Of a DNA stretch of 64,000 nt, positions 11,198-24,147 are shown one piece after another. The DNA comes from Siniperca chuatsi (lineage: Eukaryota; Chordata; Actinopteri; Centrarchiformes; Sinipercidae), in the NCBI RefSeq assembly GCF_020085105.1, contig NC_058047.1:22462001-22526000 (forward strand). Reading direction: 5' to 3'. The notes beneath the pieces were generated by a model, which made no database searches, was not told where the DNA came from, and saw nothing but the letters and a program-made list of their open reading frames with translations. Made by a program: the position numbers and the translations under genes. The first letter of the stretch is position 1; each line of letters begins with the position of its first letter.

Positions 11198-14100
11198 ATG
11201 GTGCACAGAGTAGCAGTGATCGGGGCAGGGCCCTGTGGTCTGACCAGCATGAAGGCTTGTCTGGATGAGGGCATGGTGCCAACCTGCTTTGAAAGCAGCG
11301 ATGACATGGGCGGACTGTGGAAGTTCAAGGCAAGACTTTGCTGTGGAAAAACTGTTGACAAGATGTTTTTTTCCCTACCTTTTTTAGGCCTAGGCATAGG
11401 ATTAAGATGAAAGTCTTAGCATCATTTCTTAACATCTGTCATTTCAAACCTCTTCTCTGCAGGAAGTGTCAGAGCCAAACAGGGCCAGTATCTACCGATC
11501 CCTAACCATCAACATCTGGAAGGAGATGATGTGCTACAGTGACTTCCCCATCCCTGCTGATTACCCCAACTACATGCATCACTCTAAAATCCTGACATAC
11601 TTCAGGATGTATGCAGAACACTTCAAACTGCTGCAATACATTCGCTTCCAGGTAACAAAATCCCCATGAGCAGAAAGGAGTACGTGGTTCATTAAACATT
11701 TTCACCATTATTTATTTCTATAGACGAACCTGTCATTCATCATTTATATATTTTAGACCTCGGTGAAGAGTGTCAGACAGAGGCCAGACTTTTCTCGTAC
11801 TGGTCAGTGGGAAGTGGTGACTGAGAGAAGAGATGGACAGGAGGAGAGGCATGTCTTTGATGCAATAATCTGCTGCTCTGGTCACTTCAATTACCCCAAC
11901 CTGCCACTCAAAGACTTCCCCGGTAAAGATGCTTTTTGATGTACACACACGCTACTTTGACAAGAGTGTCCGGCAACGTTCTGGCAAGACTTGCATTTAG
12001 AATGAGGCAGATTTTTTTGTCTTTTTGCACTGAAAAAATTATAGCTTTACAAGATATTGTTTTTGGCACAAGACTCCAATATCTGTTCCAACACACAACA
12101 AGATGACACAAGGTAGAGCAGGACAATATATGAAAATATCGTTCTGCTGTGTTCCAGGATTTGAGACATTTGAAGGAAAACACTTCCACAGCTGGGACTA
12201 CAAGGGGCCTGAAGACATGTACGGGAAGAGAGTGGTGGTCATCGGCATCGGTAACTCAGGAGGTGACATCGCTGTGGAGGGCAGCAGAGTTGCAGAGCAG
12301 GTTGGGGAGTCTTTTCTGATTGCTGTGTTCCTCCTTGTTAGTGGGGACATCTCATTTGTCTTACTTGTCTCCTTGTTTTCCTCACTTGCATCTTTTGCTC
12401 ATGTCTTAGTCCCTCTAACTAAAGATACAAGAGAGTTGCAGTTTCAAAGTAGCTCACTACCGTATATAGGATCAGCTGCAGCATGCAACTACAAACAGAT
12501 TTCCAATGAAAAGTTGAGATGTATTGACTCAAGATCAAACAACATTCATGTTTTCTTACCTGTTTCTTTCTCTCTCGCTCTGCAGGTGTACCTGAGCACT
12601 CGTAGCGGTGCCTGGGTCATTCGTCAGGTTTCTGACAACGGCCTGCCAGTGGACAGGTTCAACACACGCTTTGTTCACATCCTGTTCAAACTGCTGCCAA
12701 TGCGTTTTCTCAACTGGCTTGGTGAGAAAAAACTTAACTCCATGTATGATCACACCATGTATGGCCTCAAACCCAAACACAGGTAGGATTCATCTGTTTC
12801 TCTCAGTACCAACATCCTGGTTTGTTCTAACGCAGTCTCTCACATAAAGTTTGATTGTCTCCTGGTGTTAATGTCAATCACATTTCAGCATTACACTTTG
12901 TGTTCTATAATGCGAGCGAAGAATGTATGACTAGACTGCAGTAGCACACTCCCTGACCATTCTTCTCTCATTATAACCAACCTTTCTGTGTGGAGTTTGC
13001 ATGTTCTCCTTGTGTTTCTGCATGGGTTTACACAGTCCAAAGACATGCAGGGTAGGTAAATTGGAGACTGTCTGTCTACATTTGTCAGCCTTGAAATGAA
13101 CTGGTAACCTGTCCGTGCTGTCCAATGTGTGCTGGGATAAGCTCTAGTCCTCCTTGATCCTGCACCCTGAATAAGTGGGTAATGATAATGGATAGATGAA
13201 GAAAAGATACCTAACATAGCTTTGTTTTTAGTTGTCATTCTATCTTCTGATTATCTGGCAAACTGACTTTAGGCTACATTGTGAACATGTGAACAATGTG
13301 GGTTTTTTAGTCCACCACTTTGGTCCCCAGAGGACGAATCCTAATGACTTTGGTGATCCCCTGACTTTCCTTCTAGTCCCACCATGGGGTTAACATTTGT
13401 GGTTTTTGCGTGAAGAGTCTTAACAACTATTGGAATGATTGCCATGAAATTTGGTACAAACATTCATGTCCCCCTCAGTATGAATTATAATAACTTTGTT
13501 GATCCTCTTTTCTTTTAGCCTAATAATCAGGTCAGAATTTTAATCTGTCCAATACTTTGATTTATGACTAAATACCCACAAAACATGACATTCCCACCAG
13601 CCTCAGCTGTATATACTAAACTAATATAGTGAACACACTAAACGTTATATCTGCTTACCGTCATCATATTAGCATTGTCAAAAAGACCATGTTAACATGC
13701 TGATTTAGCTTGCAGCCCTACTGTACCTAAATACAGCCTCACAGAGCCGCTAGTGTGGCTATAGATTCTTAGTCAAATTTGGTGTCATATGATGGTGATA
13801 TAGTTCTGGAAATTCTGAAACACATTAATCCCTTGTTCATCTTAAATTGCAGAACAAGCAGTAGCTTACAAAAAAATGCTGCAGGCAGAAAGGTCAGTGC
13901 AGCTCAGGGTCATTTGGTAAAACATCAACACCAACATAAGTGCAGGATTGTCACAACAATAAAAAAACACATCACATACACAAAAGGAAGGAGGCATGTA
14001 AAAGCCTTTTTTCCACAATTATGTGAACACCACTTAAATCACTATTAATTTGTCACTAGTTATCAGAATATCTTTCTATATATTATATTATATTATATTA

Positions 14101-15999
14101 TAGTACCAGTTTGTCTCTATCTCTGTCTCTCCCCTGCCCTCTGTTGCCACTGCCTCAACAGGCTCTTCAGTCAGATCCCAGTGATCAATGATGACCTGCC
14201 TTTCAAGATTCTGTCTGGGTCGGTCATTGTCAAACCAAACATCAAGGAGATCCGTGGATCTACAGTGGTGTTTGATGATGGCAGCATTGCTGAAAATGTT
14301 AGAGAATTTTGCCTAAATTAACTCATATGCATTAAATATTTAAGTTCTTGTTGACATCAACCACAATGGTTCTTATGTCTTCCTTGTTACAGGTGGATAC
14401 AATTGTGTTCGCCACAGGATACAACTATGATTTTCCTTACTTGCCGAGTGAAGCTATGTACAAGTCTGGGCATCGTGTGGGTCTGTACAAACACGTTTTT
14501 CCTCCCAACTTGGAGCATCCCACTCTGGCTATTGTGGGTTTTATCCATTCTGATGGTGCCATTATGCCTCAGGCTGAAATGCAGGCCCGCTGGGTCACAC
14601 GTGTCTTCAAAGGTGAGAAAATAATCACTGTGGTCCCCTAGAGATACCTCTCAAACTGCACATCAAACACTCACACACAGTCAAGTTGAGTTATTATCAT
14701 TATTTTAATGGCATTTCATGAAAAATAAACACAGTTTATGACCTCAGGCCATTCGCCTAGATACTTTCTACACGTGTATTTACCTCAGCTTTCTGTCTTT
14801 TGTTCTTCAGGATATAAAAAGCTGCCGTCAAACAAGGCCATGATAAAGGCTGTTGAAAAAGACACCAAGGAGATTGACAAAAAGTAAAGCTCTCAATATT
14901 TCTTTGCCTCATTACTATTGCATCTGACATTACTGATATTATCTTTTAAATTTAAAAAAATTATACTTTCTGAGTGCAGTCCAAGCTCTCTAAATTTAAA
15001 GGAATAGTTTGACATTATGGGAAATACGTTTGTTGTTTTCTTGATGAGAGTTATAAGAGAAGATTGACACCACGTTTGATAATGTATGGTAAATATGAAG
15101 CTACCACTGCGCCCATCCAAGAAAAATCCAGCACATAACCTCCCGAAAAAAAGACAACATGCCGTTTTTACAGTTACAGTACATTTTATGTACGGATTTA
15201 ATAACACACTGAGCACTGAGTATTACTAAGTTTGTTTTGTGTGTAGCATGAAGGGACTACTGCTTGCATTTCGTTGTACAACCCTGTGTTGTATAATAAT
15301 AAATAAATGAACCTTGTAAAGCCTTGTAACCGTGTATACTATGTCAGTCAACAGCTTCACTATTCTTAGTATATTCTTTTGAGTCACTCCATTCATATTA
15401 ATTGGAAATCATTAATTTCTGATATATCCTTCCTGCAGCTATGTTGTGTCAAAGTTGACACCCCTGCAGGTGGACTTTGTTGCCTACATGGACGACTTAG
15501 CTGGGGATATTGGAGTCCGGCCAAGTCTCTTCTGGCTCTTCTTCACAGACTATCCATTGTTTAAGAGGATTCTGTGGGGACCTGTCACAGCCTACCAGTA
15601 CCGCTTGATGGGACCAGGGAAATGGGAGGGAGCCCGCAGGGCAATCTTCACCCAGTTTGACCGCATGTACCAGCCCCTAAAAACCAGACAGGTCTGAAAT
15701 AAACACTGCTTCTTCAACATTGTGTTACCCTGTCAATAATCCATGCTAAATGTACAGTACACCTGTCAGGTATCAAGTACGACTGAACGTTTGTCTATCA
15801 GAATCTTTAAGAACATGTCAAACATAATCTTTTCCTTTGTCTCTTCCAGCTGGATGCACAACAGGTTTCGATTATTGGTCGTCTGATTAAGCTGAGCTTA
15901 ACCGTCATGGCTGGAGGAGCTGCCATCTACTACGTCCATGTTCGCAACCCAACCACCATCCTCACCCTGCTGTCCAAGCTCCGTCCACAAACAGTCTAA
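11198..15999 (+). CDS. fmo-B: flavin-containing monooxygenase (FMO5-like), 10 coding exons
   Basis: Predicted 552-aa tandem duplicate of fmo-A. Coding exons: 11198-11329, 11463-11651, 11757-11922, 12158-12300, 12586-12782, 14162-14297, 14393-14612, 14811-14883, 15439-15691, 15850-15999 (1659 nt, one codon shorter than fmo-A in exon 5). FAD motif GAGPCG, fingerprint [16 protein letters not shown] motif GIGNSG and FATGY (327-331) are all intact, as is Asn61. Residue 63, Ser in the other three genes here, is Trp (NIWKEMMC), caused by TCC to TGG. Intron 1 again has a GC donor (AAG|GCAAGA), and the exon 6 donor is weak (AAT|GTTAGA). The final intron has the same weak donor plus immediate TGA as fmo-A. 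An ATTAAA at 16529 is a possible poly(A) signal. Intact, but activity may be altered by S63W. Confidence 0.92.
13307..13774. repeat. Dispersed repeat R1, copy in fmo-B intron 5
   Basis: Starts at TCCACCACTTTGGTCC and ends at CACAGAGCCGCTAG followed by GATTCTTAGTC. The same start and end phrases occur in the copy before fmo-C (18676-19201), and a shorter piece lies in fmo-D intron 5. Non-coding; probably a non-autonomous transposon. Family not assigned. Confidence 0.65.
15000..15112. repeat. Dispersed repeat R2, fragment in fmo-B intron 8
   Basis: The phrase AATAGTTTGACATT, then GGGAAATA and GAGAGTT, is shared with longer copies at 37083 and 44064 inside the tandem array. Non-coding teleost-type repeat. 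Confidence 0.6.
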
Positions 16000-17369
16000 A
16001 CATGCTGCACAAGCTGAACCAGGTGTCCAATGTCTCATCTGTCCATATTTACTGTTTCTAGATAATTTGGGAAATATCACGTCATGAGGCAGGAGCTATC
16101 AACAGAGATCTGTCACTTTATTTTTCTTTGAGTCAAAACAAGTTGTTGTGATTATGGAGAAGATTATGATATAACACTTTTCAGTGACACCTTAACAATC
16201 ATCTTCATAATTATATGTCACTGCTCAAGAAGTGATGCCATATTTGCTACTGTTGTGTAGCACTCCTTATCCACCTTGTGATGACCCATTTTACAATAAC
16301 ATACTGCACTGGTAACACTTCCTCCAGCTTGACTTGTTTTTAGTGAAGCATCATGAAATACCTGCTCATACAGAATTGTTTATGTTGTATACTGTCTGAT
16401 CACGTTACAGCACTGTAACCAGATTTACAGTAATGTACTGGGAACATTGTCGCCATTAAGATATTGTGATGAACCTTTCCTTACCTATGTTTTTTCTCTG
16501 TCTGAAGTGATACGGTACTGAAGGTTATATTAAAAACAATACAATACTCACACAATATGTGCATCAAAAGAGTTATTGAGCATTATATTCAATTTCCCTT
16601 TCCATATTGGCTCAGCAGCAATCCTTTCTTAATGTGACTCCAAGGTATGAAATGGGGGACAAAATTCCCAATCCTTGTTTTGTGCAAAAATGCAGTAATG
16701 TTCAGCTGGAGCTTCAAAAGTCTGAGATTCAAATTAAGTAAGTATTTTGCAATTTTCTATGACATTTTCCACTTTGTTACTATCTTTATGCAGAGTTTAT
16801 GGTCACTACCCCTTCACTGCAGCTCAGCAAGAACACTGTCAAATGAAACACAAAGAGAGAATTTCATACTAAAAAGACTAAGCATAACTGTATAAATAAC
16901 TAGGTCCATGTATAAAGTGAAATTCATTAAGTGCTTTTTTCTGCTGTGTGGTAATGGTTAATAGAGGTTAATGCTAAGTTTTCTTTGCCCAAGTTGGACT
17001 ATGCAGACATATCGGGCTGGTCGTTGCTTTCTACAAGGAGGAACAGCTAAATGTTTTTTTTTTTCATTTTTCATCTACACACTTGAAATAGGACAAAGGA
17101 AACAAAGGGACTGGACCAGTCTCCGTAACTTTCAATTTAAGCCACCTGAGAGCCTTTTGAAATGTGATGCTGTTGGAGACACATAAGCTGCAGTCTGATT
17201 TATGTCTGTTTCAAGTAAGTTGGTGAGGAGTGGCAAGATGGAGCAAACTTTCTTGAGAATTTAATTTTATACCAAGATTTAACTCTTTTCCAAACGTTTG
17301 ATGGTTAACAAGTTTGACGACTGTTTTGTTTATTATGTCTCTAAGTCAACACAGAAAAACACAAGATTT
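16000..17369. other. fmo-B 3' flank and spacer
   Basis: The fmo-B 3' UTR presumably ends after the ATTAAA at 16529. The rest shows no gene, RNA or clear repeat. Confidence 0.45.
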
Positions 17370-17371
17370 GT

Positions 17372-17442
17372 TGCGAGCAGTTTCATTTAGGAACTATTTT
17401 CTTTCTACCAATAGTTCCTACATGAAACTGCTCTCAACAAGG
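17372..17442. repeat. Short hairpin within a dispersed repeat
   Basis: GAGCAGTTTCAT and AGGAACTATT on the left are answered by AATAGTTCCT and ATGAAACTGCTC on the right around an ~11-nt loop. Flanking sequence to about 17600 looks like part of the same non-coding repeat. Confidence 0.5.
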
Positions 17443-17799
17443 TCTGTGGATTATCTTGAGTAACCGGGTCATGATTTCTGGAAAAAGACGTTGCTGTTGA
17501 GTTTTTCAAATGTATTTTTTTGGCGCTTTGAGCACCACAAGCTGAGTGCCATCCAGTTCCATTATATTCGAAACTCAGTAACTCAGACATATGTATTTTT
17601 CTTTTTTGGGTATATGCATATCAAGGGTTAACTTATGATCTTCTTTCTCTGTCACCTCCCTTCGGAGTCTCTTGTTATGCACAATACAGCGTTCCATTTA
17701 GTGGCATTTCCACTCCACCAAACAGGGTTAAAGTCTCTCCCCCGCAGTAGTGTTTAACTGATTAGGTGATAAACAACAGCTCAGTTCATGTGAGTTTAG

Positions 17800-17857
17800 A
17801 GGCTGTTTAACATCCAGTCGCAGCTGCACGGGATTTGCAGTCAGCTTTCTGGAGAAG
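17800..17857 (+). other. Candidate 5' UTR exon of fmo-C
   Basis: A moderately GC-rich leader ends CTGGAGAAG|GTAAGA at 17857. It is the best-formed donor upstream of the fmo-C start exon, whose acceptor (GTGCTCAG, ending 19255) lies two nt before the ATG. No TATA box is evident. Inferred by analogy with fmo-A and fmo-B; RNA evidence would decide. Confidence 0.35.
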
Positions 17858-18675
17858 GTAAGAGAAGTCTTTCAGACCTCAAGAGTATTGTTATTCAACA
17901 TCACAATAAAGAGACCTATTTTTGTGCCAGCGGCTCTCTGCTGATTATTCTCCTGACAAAAATGGGTCGCTTAACATGCAGGGATGCATATTCTGTACCT
18001 GTAAGCTGATTTACTCACTCAATCTTTCAGCAATATTTCTGGGTTTTAAACTAGTTAATGATATGAGATACTTGACATTACAGTGCTTAAATGTTAGCTG
18101 TTCTTTAGAAGTTACAAAGCTCAAACTTAGCTTTGCTGAAAAGAGCCTTTGCTAGAGTGTAGAAAACAAGCGAAATCCTTCACTCATCTACTCATTTAAG
18201 TTGTCTGTCTAGTCTATTAAAATAGTCTTAAGACTTAAAAGCTGCTGCATGCTGTGGTATTATTCTAAACATACATCAGTGTTAAAATAAATTGCTCCAA
18301 GGAAGAAGCCTATTTAATGAAGAGGGGTGGATTATCAACAGAAAGTAGTTATACTTGATTGCAGGCCTACAAAATCTAATTAAAGTGTGGAAGTATGGAG
18401 GCACAGCTGGAAGGATTGCCATAGATTATGTTTATAGTATTGATATAATATTTACAGATCTTATTGTAATTGTTGACTTTGCATTTGTAATGTCAAGACT
18501 ATTTGCTGAATTTGCCTTATTTGACAACAGAAATAATGCTGGTTTCAGGAAAAGGCTGAAACCAATAACATTTACAAAAGTAATATCTGTGTCATGGCCA
18601 GGTGGATTTCTAAAACACTTCACTAGTTCCTTTAGCCATGCTAGCAGCATGGATCTATGGATGGCTATAGCAATC

Positions 18676-19201
18676 GGTTGGTCCACCACTTTGGTTCAGA
18701 CTCATATATCTCAAAAATAACTGGATGGGTCGCCATGAAAATAGCTTGACAACATTGGTTGGATTGCCGCAAAACGTTGTACAGACATTCATGGTTCCCT
18801 GAAGATATATTCTTGTGACTTTGGTGATGCCCTGAATTTTCATCTAGTGCCACCAGTGAGTGAAATATCTGGACAACTAATGGATAGATTGCTGTAAAAT
18901 TTTCTATAGATATTCAAGGTCCCTAGAGCATAAATTGTAATGAATTTGGTGATGCTCTGATTTTTCATCTGGCACCTTAATCGGGTCAAAATTTAAATAT
19001 GCCGAATTCTTTGGTTTATGACAACATACCTGCAAAACTAATGGCATTCACATCAGCCTCAGCTGTACTGCGTTAGCAAATATTAGCATGCTAACAGGCT
19101 AAAGTCATATGGTGAACCTGGTAAATATTACCTGCTAAACTTTATTGTGGTACCTAAGTACAGTCTCACAGAGCCGCTAGCATGGCTAGAGACTCTTAGT
19201 C
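18676..19201. repeat. Dispersed repeat R1, copy upstream of the fmo-C start exon
   Basis: Begins GTCCACCACTTTGG and ends with CACAGAGCCGCTAGCATGGC and ACTCTTAGTC, matching the copy in fmo-B intron 5. It ends about 55 bp before the first coding exon. Non-coding. Confidence 0.65.
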
Positions 19202-19257
19202 TTCTGACATGACACATTTCTGATTCATTATGTCCCTCCTTACACAAGTGCTCAGCA

Positions 19258-19910
19258 ATGGTTCAGCGTGTGGCAGTGGTTGGAGCAGGCAGTTCTGGTC
19301 TGGCCTGTATCAAGATCTGTGTTGATGAGGGTCTGGAACCTGTCTGCTTTGAAAGCAGTGATGACATTGGCGGCCTGTGGAGATTTAAGGTGAGTGGGGG
19401 CACCGTTTTAAAGAGCATCCCACAAATTAATTTTGTCGCCAGTTCAGGATTTGTTGTATGATGCCATATGGCCAAAGAGCTTTCCACCTCATCTAGAATC
19501 TTCTATATCTTTACGATATGTGAAAAAAGATTGTGTAGCTTGAATACAACAATGATCAACACTACTGATTAAACAGTAACATGTCCTTATCAGAGTGATG
19601 TTTTTTATCAGCTTTTATCATGTCTTGTTTTCCTTTGTGTCCTCAGGAGTCACCTGAGCCAGAGCGAACTAGCATCTATCGCTCCTTGGTGGTCAACACC
19701 TCCAAAGAGATGATGTGTTTTAGCGATTTTCCCATGCCTGCGGACTATCCAAACTATATGCACAACTCCCAGCTGCTGCAGTACTTCAGGCTCTATGCTG
19801 AGCACTTTGACCTGCTCAGATACATTATTTTCCAGGTTCTTCCCATTTCATCATGCCAGGAGCATCACTGTTTTTTCACAAGTTTCTACAACATTCCAAC
19901 AGTCCAATTT

Positions 19911-19945
<35 letters not shown>

Positions 19946-22900
19946 TCAGACCACGGTAAGGAGTGTTACACAAAGGCCAGATTTTGCTCTGTCCGGTCAG
20001 TGGGACATAGTGACCATTAACAGTGATGGAGAGGAAGAGAGGCACGTTTTTGATGCAGTTCTGGTGTGTTCCGGCCACTACACCAATCCAGTCATACCCC
20101 TGTCAGACTTTCCTGGTCGGTAAACAAATAGATATCAGTTTTCAAACATTTTACATAATTTGATGGAGTAAAGTGGGTTGACTTGATGTACTTTACATCT
20201 GCACATTCTTGCAAGAAACTCTTATTTTCCTTGAATCTGTTGCATAATCTGTGTCTTTCCAGGATATGAAACGTTTTCTGGCAGATGTTTTCACAGCTGG
20301 GAGTATAAAGATGCAGATGCCTACAGAGGAAAGAGGGTGGTGGTGGTTGGCTTTGGCAATTCTGGAGGAGATATTGCAGTGGAGATTAGTAGATCTGCAG
20401 AGAAGGTACGGTTTGGCAGAGAACCAGGGCACAGATGACAAAAATGTGTGCTTTGAACCAACCCATTAAAATACGTATGTGTCAATTTATTCTTGATGTA
20501 TTTTATTTTTAATGTTTAATGAGTTTTAACTTTATTTTGTGAGCTTCTTACTATACTGCTATTGCATTAAACTCATTAAACAGGTGAAAAATGAGTGACA
20601 TCAGCAGGGAAAAGGTTGCTGCCATTAAATATTACACAATATTTTTAATGTGTCCCATCATTTTTGTATGCTCGTAAGCAAGCTGCACTGACAGAATATG
20701 TCCCATTTATTCACAACCAGTCCTCTTACTCTCTCTGACAGACATTTCTCAGCACCCGCCAGGGGGCCTGGGTGATCGGCAGGATGTCCAGTAATGGTCT
20801 TCCCATTGACATGACAGCTATCACCAGGCTGAACAACCTCCTCACACTGCTTCTTCCCAAGACTCTGGTCAACTGGGCAGCAGAGAGAGCAGTGAACCAA
20901 AAATGTGACCACAGACTGTATGGCCTGAAGCCCATACACAGGTGACACATTTTGACCTGGATGACATATGCTCTTGTCATGATCCCAGGCCACCGGGATC
21001 TATTGTGTACTTCAGTGTTTGTTTAATTTATTCTACTATATGATTAATCTTTAAAGCTCCTATTCATATTTTTTGACCACATAGATTACAGTGGAGTAAT
21101 ATGTAAACATGTAAATATGTAAATTGTTAGTTGGGCGGCATAGTGACTCAGTGATCAACTCTGTCAACTTCACTTCACTACAGTAGGTGCTCTCTATGTG
21201 AAGTGTGCACTTTGTCTCCCATGTTTCTATTGGATTTTCTACTCCACAAGACATGTAGGTTACTGCTGCCATTGATGCTACACTGCGCCTGTACATTTTT
21301 GCTAATTAGTCAGGGTGGGTCAAATGTGAGGGACAACTTTCCACACAGGAATTAATAAAATATTTCTAAACTTAATGATTCTTAACTAAACTTTTAACCA
21401 AGACTAAGAGTCTGCAGCCATGCTAGTATTGCTATCCCTGCCATCCCTTGAGCCACCGCTAGCATGGCTAAAAACATTGCTGATGTAAACAAGCTGCTTC
21501 CAGTACTATATAGTATAAGTTAGATTTGGCTTTCCTGTGTTAGTCCGTTGTTAAAAGAACTGTCAATGAACTTAGGGATAAAGTAGGCTTTGGTCCTGTG
21601 TTTAACCTTGTTGGTGGTACTAATATAGCTGAGCAAAAACAACATTTCATCAGTAGCCTATTAATCATGTTGGTGAGGGCTATAGATTCTGCTGGGCATT
21701 AGTTTCTGTGCAGTTTTAATCAAATATTTACATTAGTACAAGCATCATCTATGCAGACAATTAGCTAATACAATAGTCGTAGAAAAGGTTTCAGTCGTAG
21801 TCATCTGGACACTGTTTTCAGAATCAAGACGTTTGGCTCCCATCCGGAAGTCAATTGAGAATGACTTCCAGATGGGAGCCGAAACGTCTTGATTCTGAAA
21901 ACAGTGTCCAGATGACTACGACTGAAACCTTTTCTACGATAGAACACTCCTGGACGAATGAGGGACTACACCGTCCTAATACAATAGTGTAATTTTGAAT
22001 GTGACATAATCTTTGCAACAAGATAGGTTTGGTTGACTCCTGTAATTTCCTTTCTTTCCTAGACTTTTGGACAAAAGGACTTTGATCAACGACGACCTTC
22101 CTGGTCGAATCCTTCAGGGAGCACTAGTAATGAAACCCAATCTGAAAGGCTTCAAGGACTCTGGAGTTGTATTTGAAGATGGCACTGTGGCGGAGGACAT
22201 TGATGCTGTGGTCTTCTGTACAGGTTATAATGGAAACTTCCCCTTCCTGCCTTCAGCTCTATCTATGGGACCTCACGGAGAGTTGACATTGTACAAGTAA
22301 GTGTGTGATGGTAAGAGTTTTGTATAGCTAGGGCTGATAACTTTTATTATGTAAAGAAGGTAGATTGAAACTCCACATCACACAATTAGAAACTCAGGCC
22401 CTGATTTACTAAGGTTGTAAACGTCATATAGCACAAGATAAATACCAAACTCACGTCAGTACGGTAAATATTGCTGTCTGTGTTTTCATCTAAGAACTTT
22501 GACGCTTTCACAGTGTGTTTTCAGTTCATGAAAGTTAATAATAACATTTTGGTCACCTAAAATGTCTTGTTCAGCGTTTGGTTGTACTAAAAGATTCTAG
22601 AAGTCTGTTGTTCATTTTTTCCGGTTAGTACATTTTGTTTTAAGCCTGTTTTTCGCTAGCCAAAATTAGCATCCCAATTAATATAACAGTTAACGTGAAT
22701 TACGGATGCAAAACAAAAAAACAAGATAGCGACGGCCAAAATGCCAATCCCGAGGTTTCAAAACGGTAGCCCACAAACCAATGGGTGACATCAGGGTGAC
22801 TATGTCCACTTTTCTTCCCATAATGTCTTATAACTTTTCCTTTAATAGTTTTGTTGACATGCCTTTTAAAAAATAATTGTATAAATAAATAAATGTATAA

Positions 22901-24147
22901 ATTCAGTATTTTATTCATAGCTTGAATACAAAATTACATTAAATTGTGGACATTTTAAAATTAAAACATTTAAAACATTATATACAGTTTTTAGTAAAAA
23001 GAAAATGTTATGTATGATAACCAATCATATTAGCTTATAATGAAATGTCTGGCACAGAAAGGCTGATAACCTATAAAAAAGAATGGGGCTTGTATGTATT
23101 TTTTCTCTTCTAGATCTTAATTATGTTATGAATATAATTTATTATTTAATATAATATCATTTTAAAGGATCACCTTACAGTTTTTTCAAATTTCAGGAGA
23201 CTGTTTCCTCCTTCTCTATTACAACCCACACTGGCCATCATGGGTCTTTTCCAGGCAAAAGGACCAATCATGCCCATTGTGGAAATGCAGACGCGGTGGG
23301 CTGTTAAGGTCTTTTCTGGTAAACAAATTGCAAGCTTTACATGTACACACACAGGCACAGGATTGAGAAGCAAAATGTGTCAGTTGGTGTGTTTTATCTT
23401 TAAGGTTTTAGCCGTCTTCCATCTAAGGAGAAAATGCTGCAAGTCATTGAGTCTGAGAGGAAGAAAAACATGAAAAGGTAGACATCATCTTCACGCTTAT
23501 ATCCCTTAGATGGTACAGGCAGATCATTCATGTTCTTTCTGTAGAAAGCAGAATTTTGGTTAAAATATTCCTTGTTAATAATGACACTTGAATGAATCCA
23601 CTCCTCAATTTTGTTTTCTCAGCTATCGCTGCCCACGACAGGCTGCTCTCCAGGTAGATTACATCCCTTACCTGGATTTCATGGCTGAGGAGGTCAGTTC
23701 AGTTCAGCTATATATAAAATGATTGTGTTACCATTTGTACATTATGTATAAGACACAAGCACCATGATAGACTTCCAATCATAGGTAGGTGTTCGACCAA
23801 ACTTCCTGAGACTACTCCTGAGAGACCCTGTGCTCTGGGTGAAGGTCTTCTTTGGTCCCTGCACTCCATATCAGTATCGTCTCACTGGGCCAGGACAGTG
23901 GGCCGGAGCCCGTCAGGCTATCCTCACTCAGTGGGAGCGGGTGGCTCAGCCTTTCAGAACCAGAGCAGTACCAGAACCAGAGAGCAGGCCGTCTGTCCTG
24001 TTTTCTCCCTGGCTTCTCATATATGGAGGAACTGTGATAATTGCTGTGCTTCTGTCTAAAAATGAAATTGTTCCAGTCCTGCAGGGTGCAGCTCAGATTC
24101 TGGGCAGGTGCAAGATTTTAATTAGGGACTACTTGGTCACTGGTTAA
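19258..24147 (+). CDS. fmo-C: flavin-containing monooxygenase, divergent paralogue
   Basis: Predicted 563-aa FMO. Exons: 19258-19389, 19647-19835, 19950-20115, 20263-20405, 20742-20941, 22063-22296, 23197-23318, 23405-23477, 23623-23692, 23785-24147 (1692 nt, frame kept). FAD motif GAGSSG, Asn61, fingerprint [11 protein letters not shown] and NADPH motif GFGNSG are present. FATGY is replaced by FCTGY (328-332). The C-terminal tail has a hydrophobic segment ([14 protein letters not shown]) fitting the ER anchor. Two introns are at positions not used by the other paralogues here: one after LTLYK (phase 2) and a 92-nt one between MAEE and VGVRP. The acceptor before exon 3 is preceded by (TG)15 instead of a pyrimidine tract. 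AATAAA at 24563 is a possible poly(A) signal. Family certain, subtype uncertain. Confidence 0.9.
19913..19942 (+). repeat. (TG)15 abutting a 3' splice site of fmo-C
   Basis: Fifteen TG units end 5 nt before the AG (19948-19949) of the exon 3 acceptor. In RNA this is a UG tract placed where the polypyrimidine tract should be, so it may affect splicing of the 166-nt exon. Confidence 0.9.
21777..21939. repeat. Near-perfect long inverted repeat in fmo-C intron 5
   Basis: Two ~77-nt arms (21777-21853 and 21862-21939) flank an 8-nt loop, with only one mismatch and one extra base that I can see. The outer end reads TCGTAGAAAAGGTTTCAG. A transcript would form a long RNA hairpin. Probably a foldback MITE or the head-to-head remnant of a dispersed repeat. 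Confidence 0.85.
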
